From: Chrysemys picta bellii
Lineage: Eukaryota > Chordata > Testudines > Emydidae
DNA: 64,000 nucleotides
Assembly: GCF_011386835.1 (NCBI RefSeq)
Contig: NC_088800.1
Span: 54,713,439-54,777,438, forward strand
Direction of reading: 5' to 3'
The stretch's first letter is position 1; each line of letters opens with the position of its first letter. Shown here piece after piece: positions 58,330 through 64,000 of this stretch. Made by a program: the position numbers and the translations under genes. Below the pieces are notes generated by a model. It saw nothing but the letters and a program-made list of their open reading frames with translations. It did not search any database and had not been told where the DNA came from.

Positions 58330-61300
58330 AACATAAAATGCATGTTTTACATACATTGTCATGGAGGCGCCAGGTCACCCTCTCTTTTGCACGGAAGCAC
58401 TAAAACTCTGGAATTGGTGCACCCCCACAGTGCTATTCAGAGCCCCAGAACCTCAGGAGGACACTTATGAGGAGCAGGAGGCCAGACTGAAAGAGGAGAC
58501 TACATGACAAATATCTCCTCTTCCTCTCTGGATGAGGCAGTGATGCCCCTGGACATATGGCACACCTCCTCCTCTTCAAGAATTGCTCTCTCAGGCAACA
58601 AGGCGCTTTTAGATCCTGCCAAGATTATCTAGCAGACACCAATCTCTGTTTTGCCAACATGTAAAAGGGCCGACAAGAAGTAATACTTGCCCCCAAAAGA
58701 GGCAGACTTTTTTTACACATGCTCAACCTAACTCTATTGTGAATGCCATTAATTCACGAGGACAGCAACACCGTGCTAAATCGACGCCACATGATAGAAA
58801 CTGGAAGAGGAGAGACTTATTTGGAAGGAAGGCATGCTCTTCAGCAACTCTGCAATTCAGGATTTCAAACTGCCAAACCTTAATGGCGAAGTACGACCAC
58901 ATGAATTATTGAAAACTCAGTGCCTTTATTGACCACTTGCCAGAAGCACGAGAACAGTTTCAAGCCATCATATGTGAGGGCCAGCTGGTAGTGAAAACGG
59001 CACTGCAGACCACACTGGATGTCACTGATACAGCGGCTCACTCAGTTTCGATGGTGATGGTAATGAGGTGGGTTTCGTAGTTGCATCTCTCAGGGCTGCC
59101 AAAGGAGTACAGATGATGGTTGAGGACCTCCTTGTCGAGGTCTCCAGACTCTTCGCTGTCAAGACTGATGCCTCACTTCATACTTTGAAGGATTCCAGAG
59201 CTATGCTGCGCTCTCTAGGAACCTACACACTGGGACAGAAAAGGAAATTCAATTCATAACCATCTCATATATCCCGACAACCCCAGTTTCCCCTACCACT
59301 GTGATACTGCGAGCCACAAAGAAAGAGACCTAGAGCAAAAGCAGAAACCATCAGCCCCTCAATCCTCAACATCCCAGCCCTCGATATCAATAAACCAGGT
59401 TTGACACCTTGGTCGAGGCCCTGAGCAACCATTCCTTACAGCAATATCTGCAACCCACGGGCCTTTCCACATCCCTTCAGATGTCACTTATCTCTTTTCC
59501 TCAGGAATTAGGAAAACATCACTTCCAAAAAATGGGTCTTGGAGATCATTTCCAAGGGTTACTCTATCCACTTCAACTCTCTCCCTCTTCATTCCTCTTC
59601 AGGGAACCTTTTCACGAGAGACTGCTACGTTAGGAGATAGATCACCTTCTATGCCTAGGGGCCATAGAACCAGTCCCTGTACACTTCAGAGGCAAAGACT
59701 TTTATTCCAGATATTTCCTGATCCCCAGGAGAAAGGAATATTGGAGACACATAGTAGATCTAAGAGCACTAAACAGATGTGTGATGGTGCAAAAGGTTCA
59801 AGATGATCACACTAGCGGTTGCTATTCCATTTCTGGAGCAGGGAGATTGGTTTTCAGCCCTCAACCTACAGAATTCCTACTTCCACATCTCAATCCTACT
59901 ATCCCATAGAAGATTCTTCCAATTTACCTTTGGGCAGGACCACTACCAGTACAGAGTACTTCCATTTGGCCAGTCCTCTGCACCCAGGTGTATTCTCCAA
60001 GGTCCTCTCCATCGTAGCGGCACATCTATGAACAGTAGGTGGTATTTACCCATATCTGGACAATTGCCTTCTTCAAGGTTCGTTCCTTTGAAGACCCCCT
60101 AGGAGCTACCCAAAGGACTATGCACATATTTGCACAATTGAGTCTACAACTCAATATCCAGAAATTGACCTTGACTTCAATACAGTGTTTGGCATTTATA
60201 GGGGCCAAACTCAACACAGTGCAAGCGAGAGCGTTCTTCCCGCAGCACAGTTTCGACACCCTGACAAGTCTCATAGAGACAGCCAACAAATGTCAGCCAG
60301 AAATTGCCTCAGCTTCTTGGGCACATGGCGGCATACACGTTTGTGACATCTCATGCCCGACTACACATGAGGTGTCTACAGGCAGGGTTCAGATCTGTTT
60401 ACACTCCAAACAAAGACAGGCTAAACAAGCCGTTAGTGATACTCTCCAGAGTCAAACATTCCCTGGAATGGTGGAAAGCCCTATCCAAGGTTTGCGCACG
60501 GATCCCATTCGTGCAACCCCCACCAATACTGATTCTAACAGACACCTCTCTAATAGGCTGGGGAGCCCACCTGAACATCTGCAGAGTTCAGGGCAAATGG
60601 TCCCCCACGGAAGCTGTACTCCACATCAACCTTTTGGAGGTAAGAGCCGTCAGAAATTCCTGCACACACTTTCTCCCATTCATCAGGGATACTCTCACAA
60701 AAATCAAGACAGACAGCATAGCATGCATGTTTTACATAAATTGTCAGGGAGTCGTCAGGTCACCCTCTCTTTTGCATGGAAGCACTAAAACTCTGGAATT
60801 GGTGCATTCTCCACAGTGTACTCATATCAACCATCAATATGAGCTCAAAGGCTTTCCAAATGGGTCTCAAAGTGCATTAACTGTTATCATGCCTGTAACC
60901 TGCTGCCTCCATCAGGAATTAGCACACACTCCACATAATCCATCTCCACCTCTGTTGCATTTGTTAAAGATATTTCCATCTCAGTAATCTGCAGGACAGC
61001 AACGTGGGCCTCTGCTCATACTTTCGCGGAACTCTATGTAATTACTTCAGATTCTGCTTCTGGTGCCAACTTCGGCTCATTGGTGTCATCAATAATAGAC
61101 TCCGTTCCAAAGCCCCAGCCCTCCTTAAGGGACACTACTGTGAAGTCACCTACAGTGGAGCACCCATAGGGACACTACTCAAAGAGGAAGTTATGCACCT
61201 TGTGCAGTAACGATGGTGCTTCGAGATGTGTCCCCCATAGGTACTCCGTGACCCGCCCTTTTGCCCTCTACTTCGGAGTTTACAACAAAGGGGCTCTGTT

Positions 61301-61839
61301 GTAGAAAAGGAACGGAGAGTGGTTCGCCCACACAGTTCTAGGTAGCCTCATGGCAGAGCACAAGGGAAGGAGAGCACATGTGCAGGCTGAACGGACACTG
61401 CCACCTAAAATCTCGAATCAGGGGCGCAGATACACCTACAGTAGAGCACCGATGGGGGTACACACCTTGAAGAACCATAATTATTGCACAAGGTGAGTAA
61501 CTTCCTCTTCTCATTTTAAATGTAGTCCATGTGAATACTGCAGGTAGGTAATTAGTATTCATGTATTAATGTTTGATAATTATTTAATTTATCTGACTCA
61601 ACGTAACTTAGATTGAAGGAAGTAGTAGGAAACAAGTGATTGACTGGACAAAGAGAAAATCATTGTCATCAAAATGTGGTTACAGTAATTTTTAAGTACA
61701 GGTCTTCCAACAGTTTCTCAACATAAATTTCCTTCAGGAGTAGTTTTTTCGTTTTTAACACCTTCAAAATGGCAAAGATCAATCTGCAGTAAAGACAATC
61801 AGCAATACTAACGGAAAGTCAAAGATTTAAATTTGATTA

Positions 61840-63980
61840 AGTTGCAGGCTTCTTTTATGTTTCAACATAGCACAAAATGAACAATTTAAAGAAATGATTG
61901 AAGCACTTCTCTGAATATGTAGATTTGAACTTTTAGGTTCACTACCTGATGTTGCAAGTGAAGAAAAGAGAAAAAAATTACGAGCCAAAAGAACCAACAA
62001 TTGCATTAATGCAAGATAGCTGGCTGAAAATGAGAAATGGTCTGATAAAGGCTATAAGCATCCATACTGGGGGGAAATGTGTTCCTACTTAATGCTAGTG
62101 TTTCTATGTCTAAAAAGAAAACATAACATTGTATCCAAGTTGCTGAAGATGCCAATCCAAGAATGGCAGAGAAGTGTAACTGAAGACTTTTCCCTTTCGA
62201 TTAGAAAATGCAAACAGAATGAAAGAGTGCAGACATCCTAAACTTCTCAAATGCATTCATCCTAAACTTCTGTCACTGTTTCAAATCTCATTGAGAAGGA
62301 AATTGCACCTAATAACGGGAATGTCAAAACTGTGGCCTCTTGATTTGTTTACGTAGCTCACATGACATAGTCAGATTGTCCAAAATCTTTAAATTTCTAC
62401 CTCTCACGTTTTTGAAGAGCAGCTTCCAAATGTGAGCTGAGCATAACTGATGCAGTGGTGATTGTCTCAGTCTACTGGCTGCCTGAAACCATGAATGAGA
62501 AGTGTGGATGCCCCGATGCCCTATTAATCTCTTTGAAGTGTCATCTCTGCAATCCAGTGAAAACATTTCAGTGTCAAAATTGACTAGTTCAGTGCTGAGC
62601 ATTTTAGCAGATAGACTGAGCGGGAGAGTGGGAGTGAAGCCCACAGCAAAGTTGGAATTAGGAGTTGTTGCAGAGAAGGAAATGCAGAGGGAACAACATA
62701 GGTAATACAGACAGGGAGGAGGGAAAGAAACAGAAGAAAGAGGTTGGGGAACCAAGAGAAACAAAGAGCAGAGATAGCAGTGACCCCACTGTAAAGTGTA
62801 TTTTCTCACTGAGTAATGCGAAATGCAAAAATAAGATCCTGAATAAAAAACAAAACAGAACCCCTAAAAGTTTAGTTACTGCATAAAAGCCATATTTGCC
62901 TCTTGATCTCGCTGCAAACTTCCCAGTGACAGTATAAGCAATTGCTATGGATCGAAGGGAGTACAGAGTCCTAAATTTATATCAGGGACCATAATTTACC
63001 AGAGAATTTGGCACCCCTGCATAACACAATCCTCAGGTACATGATGCAACCATGATGGTTGGCAGCCCCTACCTTTCCACAGCCCCCCAGCTCATGCTTT
63101 CCACACGCACTCACATGGGGAAAAGCTGCTCTAAATTCAGACAGCCACTAGAAGATTCACCACTCCCCTTGTGTTAGGAGGGTTTGTGGGTAGCTACTGT
63201 TGCATCTCTTCTCCCACCACCCTCCAAGGCTGGAGCCTACGCTCCGCTGACACTTGGCTACCCTAATGCTCCCTTGGTACAGTTGGCACCCAGCACAAAT
63301 GAGTCTCTCTCTCTCTCTCAGGCAGCTCTCATTTACCACAGGGACCATCCTGGTGCCTGGATGGTGCAGAAAGAGGGGAGTGCAAAAAGGCACCTTTACT
63401 CTCTCCTCTGCTCCAAGCTGCACTGAACTGTTCTTGGTTGCTGTTGAAGACAAGCCCTGTTTTTCTGCCTTTGCACTCAAACATAAATGTTAAGTCGCAC
63501 TGAGTAGGTGGAGGACTTGGATCAAAAAATACCAACATTTTACTTATCAAGGGCCTGTATAGACAGGCACGATATGTACAAAAGCAATTGAAGGAAGTTT
63601 TGAAAAACCTTGTCAGATTACAGGCTGATAACACGATCACCATCTCAGAGGGAAATCTAGTTTGGTCTAATTGACAGCAAAGAACTGGAAAAGCAAAAGG
63701 ACAAAACCAAAAAATTATTTAAGGAAGCTATGGAATTAATGACTGATCCCATACACAGAGGTCATAGGTTGTTCACAGACTAGGAAGAAGATGCTGAAAC
63801 ATGGCTGAATATAACCCGGACTTTCCTCACTCTCCTAGCCTTTAAGAGTGAAAAGTTAGATTTCTGCCCTGAACATATGGTTTGCAAAGGAGACTGTATC
63901 ATTGTTGCATTAAAATTTTGGAAGGAAAATAAAGGAATGCAGGGCAGTTGCATTCGGAATGTGATACATTTTGAAAAGAC
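61840..63980 (+). pseudogene. hAT-type transposase remnant, heavily decayed
   Basis: Two stretches translate to pieces resembling hAT transposases: about 61880-62095 (QFKEMIEAL, then KEPTIALMQDSWLKMRNGLI and HTGGKCV) and about 63710-63970 (MTDPIHRGHR, FLTLLAFKSEKLDF). The middle (62100-63480) does not fit and is likely a later insertion or too decayed. The similarity is by eye to DGW- and SxHTGxK-type motifs of the superfamily. Confidence 0.4.
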
Positions 63981-64000
63981 CTGCACTTCCATCTGACTCC

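Larger units (their letters stand above)
56765..61505 (+). mobile_element. DIRS-like element, broken, containing a solo LTR
   Basis: Translated pieces follow DIRS order: gag (about 58660-59230, with a broken KDSRAMLRSLG motif), reverse transcriptase (59640-60110; VPVHFRGKDFYSRYFLIPRR, FTFGQDHYQYRVLPFG), RNase H (about 60530-60830; LTDTSLIGWGAHL), and the tyrosine recombinase end (about 60990-61050; RAATWASAHTF in a broken frame). The right terminus at 61190-61505 resembles that of the copy at 27916-30458. All frames are broken by stops and shifts. The left end is uncertain. Confidence 0.75.

Overview
The window is vertebrate nuclear DNA, almost certainly from a turtle. It carries the central part of one protein-coding gene, CREBBP (CREB-binding protein, a histone acetyltransferase), on the + strand. 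Nineteen exons with consistent splice sites and phases (6238 to 56255) add up to 2,823 coding bases, exactly 941 codons. By exon length and content they match human exons 10 to 28: the end of the KIX domain, the long Pro/Gln-rich linker, an acidic linker, the bromodomain, the RING/PHD (CH2) module and most of the KAT domain. Exons 1-9 lie left of the window and exons 29 onward (autoinhibitory loop, ZZ, TAZ2, NCBD) lie right of it. CBP rather than p300 is supported by residues such as [11 protein letters not shown].

The turtle call rests on the introns. They hold tRNA-headed SINEs with a CR1-type tail, CR1 3' ends, DIRS-like tyrosine-recombinase retroelements, Penelope-like elements with GIY-YIG domains, Harbinger and hAT transposons with their MITEs, and solo ERV LTRs. 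Repeat family names are recognised from memory of testudine repeats, not from a database search.

Layout: 1-6237 is intron 9, a decayed DIRS copy broken by a palindromic hAT element and by a Penelope-derived hairpin with a perfect 77-bp inverted repeat. 6238-13286 holds exons 10-16, with a solo LTR and a SINE between them. Intron 16 (13287-27571) is a nest of transposons: a Harbinger element whose transposase middle is replaced by an intronless antisense fragment of DNMT3B (PWWP to ADD), then a DIRS copy, then a nearly intact Penelope-like element with a target-site duplication, then decayed DIRS and CR1 pieces. Intron 17 holds another DIRS copy with inverted termini. Exons 17-23 lie at 27572-41860. 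Intron 23 (10.6 kb) holds a second Penelope insertion, a CR1 end, hAT MITEs and an unexplained GC-rich block. Exons 24-28 are at 52418-56255. From 56256 to the end is intron 28, filled by a DIRS copy split by a solo LTR and by a degraded hAT transposase. No exon 29 is visible.

The only gene likely to make protein is CREBBP. Everything else looks like mobile DNA or its debris. The item most worth following up is the DNMT3B fragment inside the Harbinger element.
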